Assembly (NCBI GenBank): GCA_018340375.1
Contig: JAFFJZ010000017.1
Location: 1,850,001-1,914,000 of the forward strand
DNA: 64,000 nucleotides
Reading direction: 5' to 3'
DNA from: Gonatopus flavifemur
Taxonomy: Eukaryota; Arthropoda; Insecta; Hymenoptera; Dryinidae
The translations under genes were made by a program, and so were the position numbers. Each line of letters begins with the position of its first letter. The first letter of the stretch is position 1. This document shows, piece after piece, positions 53,446-63,946 of the stretch. The notes beneath the pieces were generated by a model that saw nothing but the letters and a program-made list of their open reading frames with translations, made no database searches and was not told where the DNA came from.

Positions 53446-55853
53446 CCCTGGTAAAAAAAATCTCTCTGAATCTCTCTGAAATCTCTCTGAATCTCTCTAT
53501 ATTTTGGGACATATCTCAGAGAGATTCAGAGTAACTTCAGAGTAATTCAGAGTAATTTAGAGGAAATTAGAGACTTTTCCGATAGTGATACGTCCTGAAA
53601 CTCCTCAACTTTGCCTGAATCTCTCTGAAATTTTCTGATGGAATTTGCAAATTTTCCGGAATCTTTCTGAATGTATTTGATTTTTCTTAGGATTTCATTC
53701 ATCAAGGAGTCAAAGCTTTCTCTGAATTTGAGTGGATCTCCCTGAATTTTCCTGGATCTCTCCGCATCTCTCTGAATCCCTCTGAATCTCCCGGAATTTA
53801 ATGTATTTCGATTTCAAAGCTTCCTCTAAATTCCCCTGAATTTCTCTGAATCTCTCTGAATTCCTCTAAATCTCCCAGAATTTAATATATTCAGATTTTT
53901 AAGCTCGCACTGAATTCCTCTGAATTCCTCTGAATTTCTCTGAATGTCTCTAAATCTCCCAGAATTTGATGTATTCAGATTTCAAAGCTTGCACTGAATT
54001 ACTCTGAATTTCTCTGAATCTCTCTGAATTCCTCTCAATCTCCCAGAATGATGTATTCAGATTTCAAAACTTTTTCTGAATTTCTCTGAATCTTTCTGAA
54101 TTCCTCTAAATCTCCCGGAATTCAATGCATTCAGATTTCAAAGCTTCCTCTGAATTTTCCTGAATTTCTCTGAATCTCTCTGAATTTCTCTGAATTTCTC
54201 TGAATTTCTCTGAATTTCTCTGAATTTCTCTGAATTTCTCTGAATCTCTCTGAATTTCTCTGAATCTCCCGGAAGTTAATGTATTCAAATCTCAAAGCTT
54301 CCTCTGAATTTTCCCGAATTCTTCTGAATCTTCCTGAATTCCTCTGAATCTCCCAGAATTTAATATATTCAAATTTTACAGCTTCCACTGAATTCCTCTA
54401 AATTTCTCTGAATCTCTCTGAATTTCTCTAAATCTTCCAGAATTTGATGTATTCAGATTTCAAAGCTTCCTCTGAATTGTCTTGAATTTCTCTGAATCTC
54501 TCTAGATTCCTCTGAATATTTCTGAAAAGTTCCATACAAAATTTTTCTTAATTCATGTGTCTCTGGAAGTCTCTGACGCCTCCTGGATGCCTCTGAAATG
54601 CAGGACCAAGAATTTTACTGAATTCATTCTCCCCTGAATTTCCCTGAATTACTCTGAATCTCTCAGAACTACCATGAATCTCCCCAAATGTTTCTGAAAA
54701 ATCCGCCGCAAAATTTTGCCTCGTTTACCTGTCTTTGTGGGTCTCTGACATTCCCTGAATACCTCTGAAATCCTGAAGCAAAAATTTTATTGAATTAATC
54801 CCTCCCTGAATTTCTCTAAATTACTCTGGATCTCTCTGAATTCCTCTGAATATTTCTAAAAAGTCCCATGCAAAATTTTTCTCAATTTATGTGTCTCTGA
54901 AAGTCTCTGACACCTCCTGAATGCCTCTGAAATCCAGGACGAAGAATTTTACTTGACTTATTCTTCTCTGAATTCCCTTGAATGACTCTGAATCTCTCTG
55001 AATTACCCTGAATCTCCCCGAATTTTTTTGAAAAGTCCGCCGCAAAATTTTCTCTAATCTACCTGTCTTTGTGGGTCTCTGACATCCCCTGAATACCTCT
55101 GAAATGCTGAAGCAAAAATTTGACTGACTTAATACCTCTCTGAATTTCTCTGGATTACTCTGAATCTCTCTGAATTACCCTGAATCTCTCTAAATTCCTC
55201 TGATTATTGCTAAAAAGTTCCATGAAAATTTTTCTTAATTCATGCGTCTCTGAAAGTCTCTGGCACCTCCTGAATGCCTCTGAAATGCAGGACGAAGAAT
55301 TTTACTGAATTCATTCTTCTCTGAATTCCCCTGAATGACTCTGAATATCTCTTAATCTCCCCGAATTTTTTTGAAAAGTCCGCCGCAGAATGTTCCCTAA
55401 TTTACCTGTCTCTGTGGGTCTCTGACATTTCCTGAATACCTCTGAAATGCTGAAGGAAAAATTTGACTGACTTAATACCTCTCTGAATTTCTCTGAATCA
55501 CTCTGAATCTCTCTGAATTACTCTGAATCTTTCTAAATTCCTCTGAATATTTCTAAAAAGTTTCATGGAAATTTTTCTCAATTCATGCGTCTCTGAAAGT
55601 CTCTGACACCTCCTGAATGCCTCTGGAATGCAGAACCAAGAATTTTACTTGACTCATTCCTCTCTGAATTTTCCTGAATTACTCTGAATTCCTCTGAATG
55701 ACCCTGAATATCTCTGAATCCTAATGAAAAATTGAAAGCTCAAGTTTTCTCAACCCATTAGTCCCTGAAATCCTCTGAATCGCGCTGAATTTCTCTGAAT
55801 CTCTCTGAAACGTGAAATTTCAGAGAGATTCAGAGAGATTTTTTTACCAGGGG
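53446..55853. mobile_element. Foldback element filled with degenerate TCTCTGAAT tandem repeats
   Basis: Begins CCCTGGTAAAAAAAATCTCT and ends AGAGATTTTTTTACCAGGG; the outer arms also pair through TCTCTCTGAATCTCTCTGAA. The whole interior is made of TCTCTGAAT-like words. From about 53800 to 54480 they form units of roughly 90-120 bp around ATTCAGATTTCAAAGCTTC; from 54560 to 55660 a higher-order unit of about 345 bp repeats (marker TCTCTGACACCTCCTGAATG near 54568, 54905, 55256 and 55604). It splits a retroelement 3' end; an uninterrupted copy of the site is at about 56066-56170. Open frames such as FREIQRNSEK on the minus strand are repeat artefacts. Confidence 0.85.
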
Positions 55854-56065
55854 AGGATGAACATCCACGGAGAAAAAAATTTTCACAATTGGTTTCAACA
55901 ATAATTGTTTAAACAGTTTGTTGAAAATATCAATTCAAGTGGATGAAAACCCCGGGATCCTGTTCTACGGAAAATTTCATATGAGAATAGGTGGTTTGGG
56001 AAGTTTTCAACCATCGCATTGGTTTGTAAATAACAATTATAAACAATTTCGAATACTCCATACCC

Positions 56066-56137
56066 GTTCATGCCCACAGTGAAACTGCTGGGCCTACGGG
56101 AGAAGTAACTATTGAGAATAGGATATCTGGGTGAAGG
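56066..56137 (+). repeat. Direct repeat of the retroelement 3' end
   Basis: Shares CTGCTGGGCCTACGGGA(A/G)AAG and AATAGGATATCTGGGTG with 53383-53445. It provides the empty-site sequence for the TCTCTGAAT foldback. Confidence 0.8.
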
Positions 56138-56249
56138 ATTAACATCCACAGAGAAAAAAAATTTTTACAATTTGTTTAAACAATTATTTAATTATTAATT
56201 AACAGTTTAAAACCAAACGGTCTAAACAGACATATATAACCTGAACCTG

Positions 56250-56360
56250 AACGATCATTTTATTATTTATCTTATGTTCGAGATATGTAAAACGTGAAAA
56301 ATGAAACTGTAATTGAATTACAATCAATCATTTGGAAGTTTTCTCAAAACTCTCTTCTAA
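56250..56360 (+). repeat. 111-bp direct repeat of 49902-50012
   Basis: The same orientation and length; only a handful of differences. Confidence 0.85.
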
Positions 56361-56717
56361 AAATCACTTGCCAGGTTCTCATGGAATTTTCTATGCTACA
56401 TCATTTGATCTTTTTCAGTCCTTATTGATTGATTTCACTGAAAAAAAACGGTAACAAAAATGATTTGTAACATGGTCAAATTCTTTGAAATTATTAATTA
56501 AACATGCATTTAACGATCTTCTATGTTACGTGAAACGTTTGATAGTACGTCATATGAACGTTCTGAGAATGTATAAAACAGTCTCATTCTAATATACTAT
56601 GTACACGGAAAGAACTCTGAAGCTACCGTAGTATGTGAGCCTGTCGCACTATAGTAGCTTGGCTGCCCACATACGAGCGTAGTGCCGCTGTGTACCAAAG
56701 TTGATTCGACAGTCAGT
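56361..56717. other. Unassigned DNA
   Basis: Nothing recognised. Confidence 0.4.
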
Positions 56718-56916
56718 CAATGTGTTATGACGAAGCGCCGAACTGAATTTGCTCCCGTGTAATACCACTGTGCTATGGCTCAGGAGCAAACAGGCCTCGA
56801 CACGCGTAGTGGGGAGCAGCGCGAGTACGCGCGTTGAGGCCTGTTTGCTCCTGAGCCATACCACAGTGGTATTACACGGGAGCAAATTCAGTTCAGCGCT
56901 TCGTCATACCACATTG
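56718..56916. repeat. Near-perfect palindrome, about 88-bp arms
   Basis: The left arm contains GAATTTGCTCCCGTGTAATA and GGCTCAGGAGCAAACAGGCC; the right arm is their reverse complement with few mismatches. The loop is a short GC-rich segment around 56807-56829. Identical open frames appear on both strands because of the symmetry. It may be a recent foldback MITE; a transcript would form a long hairpin. Confidence 0.88.
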
Positions 56917-57126
56917 GCAGGGTACACAAACCTCAAGTAGGGAGAAAGTTTGGCGTAGTTCACTATCCACAGAACCAGGCGCCGCTAGAGTGCCTGGCTT
57001 GGTTTGCCTCTCTCTAATTCAAAATCAGAGACGCTATGGTTATGATGCCACTGCCAGTGGGGCGACGATTGTGAATAAGGTAAGGTCGTGAAAAGTGAAC
57101 AGTGGTGAAAAACAGTGAACAGTGAA

Positions 57127-58281
57127 CTCTTTTGATCAAATATCAAAGTTTGAATAGAAAAAATCCTGTTTATCGATGCAAGTCTTGAGAGAAATCTCAA
57201 AAGTGATGTGCGTATGTTGAGAAATGTGTGTAAGTGCTCACTTTGTACCAAAATTGTTATGTTAGAGCAAGAGGTGTTCAAATATGTACAATTTTTCCAT
57301 ATTTATTGCATTAGAATTGTACTTACACAATATGAATTACTGCGATGAAGGGCTTGACGCTTTGATTTTGAAGTTCATCAAAGGAGCCACTAATTTGAAT
57401 CAATCTCACTATGATTCAAATGAGAAGTACAAAACATAAGTTGATCAAATTTCCCTGTCAATACTCCCATAATAGTAACATGAAGTGTAACATAAAAACC
57501 TTAACATAAAAAACATAACCTTCGACATAAAGAAAAGAGCCTCAAGAAAACAGTTCATCGACTCACCTTTTGCTAAACATGTACAATCTCTTGAATTATT
57601 TATATGAACTTTTATCATTGGAAAGGATATTTCCAATTTGTATTTATATTCATGGGTTTTTGTGATGAAGATTGAGCCTTGCGACATAGTATTATTAGCA
57701 GTTATAATTTTTTGGTTGACCTTTGTATCAAACCCAAGTTGAAAATGTATTATAAATATTATCCATCTTAGAATTCTAATGATATTTATAACATATTTGA
57801 AACTTGGGTTTGATACAAAGATTAATGGAAATAATTCAAGGGATTGTACATATTCAGCAAAAGGTGAGTCGATGAGATATTTTCTTGAGGCCACGTTTTA
57901 ATGTTAAAGGTGCACACTTCATGTAACTATTACGGGAGTATTGACAGGGAAATTTGATCAAATTGTGTTGTGTACTTTTCACTTGAATTATAGTGAGGTT
58001 CATTCAAATTAGTTGCTCCTTTGATGCACTTCAAAATCAAAGCGTCAAGCCCTCCATCGCAGCAATTCATATTGTGTAAGTACAATTCTAATACAATAAA
58101 TATGGAAGAATTGTACATATTTAAACACCTCTTGTTCTAACAGAACAATTTTGGTACAAAGTGAGCACTTATACACATTTCTTAACATACCTACAGCACT
58201 TTTGGGATTTCTACCAAGACTTGCATCGATGAACAGGATTTTTTCTATTCAAACTTTGATATTTAGGTTGATCAAAAGAAT
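57127..58281. repeat. Inverted duplication of about 1.15 kb carrying a coding remnant
   Basis: The arms meet near 57768 (TTTGTATCAAACCCAAGTT pairs with AACTTGGGTTTGATACAAA). Both arms, on opposite strands, encode a similar peptide: LELYLHNMN, GLDALILK.IKGATNLN, DQISLSILP. The duplicated piece is therefore probably part of an old gene or element ORF. The minus-strand frame 57445-57894 crosses the centre and is not a gene. Confidence 0.75.
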
Positions 58282-58396
58282 CTCCAATTTTATTGAATCT
58301 TTATACTTATTGGAGTGATGTATGGATCATAGAATCTACCTAAACCAGGATTTTTTTTTCTAATGCTTGTTCAATGTCTTTTCAACTTTTTTTCAG

Positions 58397-58489
58397 ATCT
58401 CAAATCAATCAACACCCACTATACCAAATAAACCTGGACCTCCTCTTCAAAATCCAAGCCAGGCTGTAACGGCACCAGTTAAAGAAGTG
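58397..58489 (+). CDS. Candidate internal exon, Pro/Gln-rich, host gene unknown
   Basis: Strong acceptor (AACTTTTTTTCAG) and donor (GAAGTG|GTACGA) enclose exactly 31 codons, phase 0. The peptide contains NQSTPTIPNKPGPPLQNPSQ and ends AVTAPVKEV. Codons look ordinary and no mobile-element family is implied. It resembles a disordered linker exon. No neighbouring exon is visible within the window, so introns would have to be long. Confidence 0.4.
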
Positions 58490-58975
58490 GTACGATAATT
58501 GGTTCTATCAAGTTATATACAGGGTGGGGCATTTAAAGTGTCGCGGGCGTTTTTTCCAAAAATAAAATGAGATACGAGAAAATTTTTCGGACAAAAATTG
58601 TAGGGTATCGAGGGGGACATCCGATGGTGGCCTTGGCTTTGACCTCAAATCTCATCTTCAAGGGCATTCTGAGGTCAACTCTTGTTTTTTAAATAGCATC
58701 TCATATTTTTTACTGCAGATTTGGATTCTAGGTCAAAAACCAAGAAACTTTTGTCTGAACCATTTTCCTGAAATCCGCAAAGATGGCGCTCTAATCGATA
58801 TTGTTCCATACTGAATCTGACATTAGAATAACTCGAAAACGAAGGGTCTTGGAGGAGAATGTTTCGGACAAAAGTTGTCTGATTCCAAGGGGGACCCCTT
58901 GAACTGAAACGGAGGTGATGGGGTATAACAGACAAAACACAACACATTTCGATCGTCTACATCGCTTGGATAATT

Positions 58976-59893
58976 TCAATGCAGTAGATGCTCAAAATGA
59001 TGGCCTTCGACTTCAATACACATTTCAAAACGTTTTACAAAAGATTGCTGAACTCGTGCTAAAATATCTTCATTGATGCTCGCGCATGCATTGATGATTC
59101 GTTGACGCATATTCTCAGGTGTAGTCGGTGCTTGTTGATAAACTGTATCTTTTATGTATCCCCATGAAAAAAAATCTGGAGAAGTAAGATCCGGAGAACG
59201 GGCAGGCCAATGAACTGGTCCACGACGTCCTATCCATCGTCCAGGATAATCTCTGTCCAATATTTCTCGAGCTGTGACTGCATAATGGGATGGACAACCA
59301 TCGTGTTGATACCACATATTCAATCGTTCCTGAATAGGTATGTCTTCAAGTAATGTTGGAAGTACTTGATCTAAGAAATGTCTGTACTTCTCTCCATTTA
59401 GCGTATCTGCAATGAAGTACGGTCCAATTACTCGAGATCGAAAAATACCACACCAAACATTCACAGCCCATTGTCTTTGATGCTCTACTTGACGTAACCA
59501 TCTTGGATTTTCTGTCGCCCAGTAATGCATATTATGTCGATTTACTTGACCATGATTGGTGAACGTCGACTCATCAGAAAATAATATGTTGATGAAGTTG
59601 TTATTGTGCATTTGCGCTAGACCCCATCGACAAAACTGTACACGATTTTCGAAATCATCACCGTGAAGGTCTTGATGCAAACAAATGTGATACGGATGGA
59701 ATTTGTGACGTTTCAGTATTCGAAGAACACTTCTTCGAGAAATTCCCGAATGGAGTTCAATTTCACGAGAGCTCACGTGTGGATTATTGGCTACTGCAGC
59801 TAGTACATTAACTTCCGCATTTTCTCCGCTAACAGTTCTCATTCGATGTCGTTTTTGCCTTGTAACACTTCCCGTTTCTGAGAATAATTTTGT
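58976..59893 (-). pseudogene. DD41D transposase, C-terminal 300 residues (element D)
   Basis: Begins at the RTE insertion site and runs uninterrupted to the stop at 58976. It has a second helix-turn-helix (SSREIELHSGISRRSVLRIL), ILFSDESTFTNHG (first Asp), VNRHNMHYWATENPRWLRQV, MWYQHDGCPSHYAV (second Asp) and PARSPDLTSPDFFSWG (third Asp, 41 residues after the second). The catalytic triad is intact and there are no stops, so the gene seems to have been intact, and possibly active, until the RTE landed. Confidence 0.92.
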
Positions 59894-62800
59894 CATCATC
59901 ATCATGAAGTAATCAGTCTTACGACTGGTTTGATGAAACCCTCCACCCCTGTCTATTATCCGCCAAACGTTTAATTTCTACATATCTACTACATCCCTTG
60001 TCTTGTACGATTCGCTTCATATAACTTGCTCTAGGTCTACCTTTACCAGTTTTACCATTCATTTTCCCTTCCAATATTATTTTCAATAAACTCTCATGCC
60101 GTAATGTGTGTCCTATAAGATTGCTTCTCCTTTTCACGATGTGTTTCAAAAGATTTCTTTCTTCATTTATCTGCTCGAGTACTTCTTCATTTTTGACTTT
60201 GTCTATCCATTTTATTCTGAGCATCCTCCTATGACACCACATTTCAGAAGCTTCAAGTCTTCGTTGATCAGTTTTCCCCATTGTCCAAGTTTCGCAACCA
60301 TATAATGCTGTGCTCCAAACGTAACTTTTCAAGAATTTCTTCCTTACTTCCAAGCTTATATTTTTTGAGCATAATAACTGTCTCTTTTGATAAAAAGCCT
60401 GTTTCCCTTGTGCTATTCTTGCTCTCATATCTCTTTCGCTTTTGCCGTTCTCTGTAATTATGCTTCCTAGATATTTGAATTCTTTCACCTGTTCAATTGT
60501 CTCGGTATCTATTTTGATTCTCGTTCTTCTAGCTGTTTTCGCTGCTGTACACATCATGAATTTTGTTTTGTCTTTATTTATATTCATACAATAGTTTTCC
60601 AATAATATTGTTCTCATGGTGTTGAGAATATTTTCTAACTCAGTACTACTCGTGGCCAATATAGCTATGTCATCCGCGAATCTCAACATACTTATATTTT
60701 CTCCCTGAATCTGTAATTTCGATTGAATTTCCTCCTTCACTTCGTTCATTGCTTCTTCTATATATAAATTGAACATCAGTGGCGATAATGAGCATCCTTG
60801 TCTCACCCCTCTTCTTATTTGTGCTTCCCCTTCCTGACCCTCTATGTCTATTATTGCACTTTGATTCTTATATAATTCGTATATTATTCTTCTATCTTTA
60901 TAATTTATTCCCACCTTCTTCAGGATCGCAAACATCTTCTCCCAGTCCACATTATCGAAAGCCTTTTGTATATCTACAAAACCTATGTACACAGATTTCT
61001 TCAGCGCTATCCTTTTCTCTATCACTGCTCTGAGTGCTAAGATTGCTTCTCGCGTTCCCCTATTTTTTCTAAAACCAAACTGATCCTCTGCCAATCTACT
61101 CTCTATTTTATTTTCCATCCTCCTGTATATAATTTTGGTCAGTATTTTCGAAGCATGTGAAGTTAAACTGATCGTTCTGTAGTTCTCGCATTTGTCTGCC
61201 CCTTGTTTTTTCGGGATAGCGACAATTTTATTCTTTTGGAAATCTTCCGGTACTTCTCCTTTTTCGTACATATCTCTAATCAATTCAAACAGTGCGTCGC
61301 AAGTTCCTTCACTGGAGGCTTTTATAAGGTCCGCACATATGCCATCTATGCCTGGCGCTTTATTATTTTTCAATTCTTTCAAAGCCTTGTCGAATTCTGA
61401 TCTCAATATCGAATCTCCCAATTCTTCCTCATCTACATCCTCCTCCTTCTCTAATAGTGCTATATCATCGTTTCCTCTATACAAGTCTTCCAAATGATTG
61501 ATCCACTGTTCTATTTTCTCTTCCGTTTTTATCAATTGTCGTCCTAGAGAGTTTCTAATCTTATTGCTTCTAGATTTCATTTGTCCGAAAAATCTTTTAA
61601 TAATCCTATATGCTTCATCTATTTTTCCTAAATGCAATCTTATTTCTATTTCCTGACATTTCTCTTCTAACCACTGTTCTTTTGCTTTCCTTGATTCTCT
61701 TATTATTTTATTTCTCAATGATTTGTATCGTTGCTGGCCTCCTTGGCTATCATTATTCTTGTATTTTCTTCTTTCATTTATCAATTCTAAAATTTCTCCC
61801 GTTATCCATGGGTTTTTAGGTTCTACTCCATTATTCTTCAAAGTCTTATCCGCACATTCTCTTATATTCCCCTTCATCTTTGTCCATCTCCTCTCTATTC
61901 CCAAGTCTTTCTCTTTTTGATCTCCCAATTTTTCATCCAACATTTTCTCGAATGCCTCATGTGTTTGTTTTTGCTTGAGGTTCTTCAAATTCCATCTTTT
62001 CTGCATTTTCCTTTTCTTCTTCAGAGATTTGAATTTCAGAGAACATTTCATCATCAACATATTATGATCACTATCTATATCTGCACCGGGATAAGTTTTA
62101 CAGTTTTTCACTTGGTTTCTAAATCTTTGTTTCACTAGTATGTAATCAATTTGGTATCTTGCTGTATCTCCTGGCATTTTCCAAGTGTAGATTCTTCTTG
62201 GATGATTTTCGAATAAAGTGTTTGTGATAACCATCTTATGATGTTCACAAAATTCGACTAAACGTTGTCCTCTATCGTTCCTCCTCCCTAACGCGAAATC
62301 TCCTATAATGTTGTCCTCTTTTCCTTGTCCTACTACCGCATTCCAATCCCCCATCACTATCAAATTCTCTTCTCCCTTCACATATTCTATCACTTCTTCT
62401 ATTTCTTCGTACGTTTTTTCAATATCTTCCTCCGAATATGCAGATGTGGGCATGTATACTTGGACTATGACTGTGTCTACCGGTTTTGTTCTGATTCTAA
62501 CCATCATCACACGTTCATTATGTTGCAAATAATTTTCTATTCTATTTCCTACTCTTTTATGCATTACAATTCCTACACCTGCTTGACCGTTCTTTGATCC
62601 TGTATGAATTATTCTATAATCCCTACTCCAGAAATCGCCCTCTTGTGGCCATCTCATTTCGCTAATCCCCATTACGTCTATATTCAACCTATTCATTTCT
62701 AATTTCAAATTTTCTAATTTTCCCGCTTGCCTCAGTGATCTAACATTCCACGCTCCGACTCGAAGAATGTTGTTTCTTTTCCCTATCCTATTCTTCGGTT

Positions 62801-63249
62801 TTCGTTCCTTGCTGATGAAGCTTCCTCGAGCAGCCTCCACCCGGAGATCCGAACGGGAGACTAGTTTACCTCCGGAATATTTTACTCGAGAGAGCGCCAT
62901 CATGTATTTATTAATTTGTTTGTTTGTTTTTGTTACATAATATTCCAGGTTAGGAAAAAGGTTTCATTTCCTCGGGAAGTATTGAAACATGTCAAGGAAG
63001 GTAGTTTCCCCTTGCTTTCCTTCCGTTTGATTTTGCCGATGTTTCTGGCATTAGGATGATTTCGTTTCTCTCAGTTTGTATTCTTTCTCTTGAGTAGTTT
63101 ATTCCACTCAAAAAAAAAGACCCAACTCTGAGATACTTATCCTCCCCACCATGTAAAGGAAGCAGATACTACCAGGGATGGATAAAAAGGATATCAAGGA
63201 CAGGTATCATGAATATCCCCCTGGAACACCCGCAATCATCCACGGGGAG
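59894..63249 (-). mobile_element. Full-length RTE-type non-LTR retrotransposon
   Basis: An exact 12-bp duplication GAATAATTTTGT (59882-59893 and 63250-63261) flanks 3356 bp. On the minus strand there is a 346-bp 5' UTR, one long ORF and a very short 3' end closing in ATGATGATGATG-type repeats, as is usual for RTE elements. It sits inside the transposase of element D, exactly four codons being duplicated. Confidence 0.93.
59919..62903 (-). CDS. RTE endonuclease-reverse transcriptase, 994 aa, intact
   Basis: Single-ORF retrotransposon protein that nicks chromosomal DNA and reverse-transcribes its own RNA at the nick. An APE-type endonuclease spans residues about 47-290: VGAWNVRSLRQAGK, the catalytic Glu in SEMRW (E82), GDWNAVVGQG (about 185-194), QIDYILV and SDHN (H280). 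Reverse transcriptase follows: APGIDGI, PKKQGADKCENYRTISLTSH, DQFGFRKNRGT, FVDIQKAFDNVDW (about 642-654), RRGVRQGCSLSPLMFNLY and the active-site FADD at 742-745. The C-terminus has the TALYGCETWTM segment. No stop, no frameshift and all catalytic residues present, so it may be competent. The start at 62903 (MMALSRVKYS) is the first Met; RTE proteins of about 1000 residues are normal. Confidence 0.93.
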   Translation of the reverse strand: MMALSRVKYSGGKLVSRSDLRVEAARGSFISKERKPKNRIGKRNNILRVGAWNVRSLRQAGKLENLKLEMNRLNIDVMGISEMRWPQEGDFWSRDYRIIHTGSKNGQAGVGIVMHKRVGNRIENYLQHNERVMMVRIRTKPVDTVIVQVYMPTSAYSEEDIEKTYEEIEEVIEYVKGEENLIVMGDWNAVVGQGKEDNIIGDFALGRRNDRGQRLVEFCEHHKMVITNTLFENHPRRIYTWKMPGDTARYQIDYILVKQRFRNQVKNCKTYPGADIDSDHNMLMMKCSLKFKSLKKKRKMQKRWNLKNLKQKQTHEAFEKMLDEKLGDQKEKDLGIERRWTKMKGNIRECADKTLKNNGVEPKNPWITGEILELINERRKYKNNDSQGGQQRYKSLRNKIIRESRKAKEQWLEEKCQEIEIRLHLGKIDEAYRIIKRFFGQMKSRSNKIRNSLGRQLIKTEEKIEQWINHLEDLYRGNDDIALLEKEEDVDEEELGDSILRSEFDKALKELKNNKAPGIDGICADLIKASSEGTCDALFELIRDMYEKGEVPEDFQKNKIVAIPKKQGADKCENYRTISLTSHASKILTKIIYRRMENKIESRLAEDQFGFRKNRGTREAILALRAVIEKRIALKKSVYIGFVDIQKAFDNVDWEKMFAILKKVGINYKDRRIIYELYKNQSAIIDIEGQEGEAQIRRGVRQGCSLSPLMFNLYIEEAMNEVKEEIQSKLQIQGENISMLRFADDIAILATSSTELENILNTMRTILLENYCMNINKDKTKFMMCTAAKTARRTRIKIDTETIEQVKEFKYLGSIITENGKSERDMRARIAQGKQAFYQKRQLLCSKNISLEVRKKFLKSYVWSTALYGCETWTMGKTDQRRLEASEMWCHRRMLRIKWIDKVKNEEVLEQINEERNLLKHIVKRRSNLIGHTLRHESLLKIILEGKMNGKTGKGRPRASYMKRIVQDKGCSRYVEIKRLADNRQGWRVSSNQS

Positions 63250-63408
63250 GAATAATTTTGTAATGCGTTGAAAATACCTAATGGATGGCGTTGTTCTTTC
63301 AGGAAATCGTTCTGCATACAAGTCATATGCTTGTCTGGGGTTCTTATGCACTTCACCGTAAATGTAGATCATATCGATCTTTTCAGAAACCGTGTATCGG
63401 ATATCCAT
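63250..63408 (-). pseudogene. DD41D transposase N-terminus (element D)
   Basis: From ATG 63408: VSEKIDMIYIYGEVHKNPRQ, AYDLYAERFPERTTP, RYFQRITKLF. This is the DUF4817-type helix-turn-helix. It ends at the RTE junction; the last four codons (TKLF) are the target duplication and recur at the start of the C-terminal piece in the same frame, so the two halves were one continuous ORF. Confidence 0.9.
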
Positions 63409-63925
63409 GATTTTCAATTTGTCATAAACCAAGTAATAATCAAATGTAACTGACAAACCGATTTTCAAAATCGTGAATTTTCACTGAACCCCGTCGTTTG
63501 TTCACATCGCGTGAGCTCTGAATGGTGGGAATGTAGACGATTGAAATGTGTTGTGTATTGACAACTTTTGTACGAAACATTCTTTTGCAAGACCCTTCGT
63601 TTTCGAGTTATTCGAATTTCGGATTCAAAATGGAACAATATCGATTAGAGCGCCATTTTTGCGGATTTCAGGAAAATGGTTCAGACAAAAGTTTCTTGGT
63701 TTTTGACCTAGAATCCAAATCTGCAGTAAAAAAAAAAAATATGAGATGCTATTTAAAAAACAAGAGTTGATTTCAGAATGCCCTTGAAGATGAGATTTGA
63801 GGTCAAAGCCAAGGCCACCATCGGATGTCCCCCTCGGTACGCTACAACTTTTGTCCGAAAAATTTTCTCGTATCTCACTTTATTTTTGGAAAAAACGCCC
63901 GCGACACTTTAAATGCCCCACCCTG

Positions 63926-63946
63926 TATATATATATATATATATAT
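63926..63946. repeat. (TA)n microsatellite next to element D
   Basis: About ten TA units; the element used one of them as its target. Confidence 0.85.

Larger units (their letters stand above)
58520..63925 (-). mobile_element. DD41D element D, split by an RTE retrotransposon
   Basis: CAGGGTGGGGCATTTAAAGT at the left and its reverse complement at the right, with TA at 58518-58519 and 63926-63927. The inverted repeats are about 410-440 bp. Without the 3356-bp RTE and one 12-bp duplication copy the element is about 2.04 kb. Its transposase is in two pieces, described below. Confidence 0.92.

Noticed and set aside
54106..54388. Minus-strand frames encoding repeated FREIQRNSEK peptides
   Set aside because: They are direct translations of the TCTCTGAAT tandem array; two frames give the same kind of peptide, and there is no start context or homology.
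53446..55853. CRISPR-like array
   Set aside because: Repeats are short, degenerate and without unique spacers; the organism is an animal.
49902..56360. LTR retrotransposon with paired LTRs
   Set aside because: The repeats are only 111 bp, lack TG...CA ends, and the enclosed protein has an APE-type endonuclease, which LTR elements do not use.
57445..57894. 149-codon minus-strand frame
   Set aside because: It spans the centre of an inverted duplication, so its two halves are mirror images of one another.
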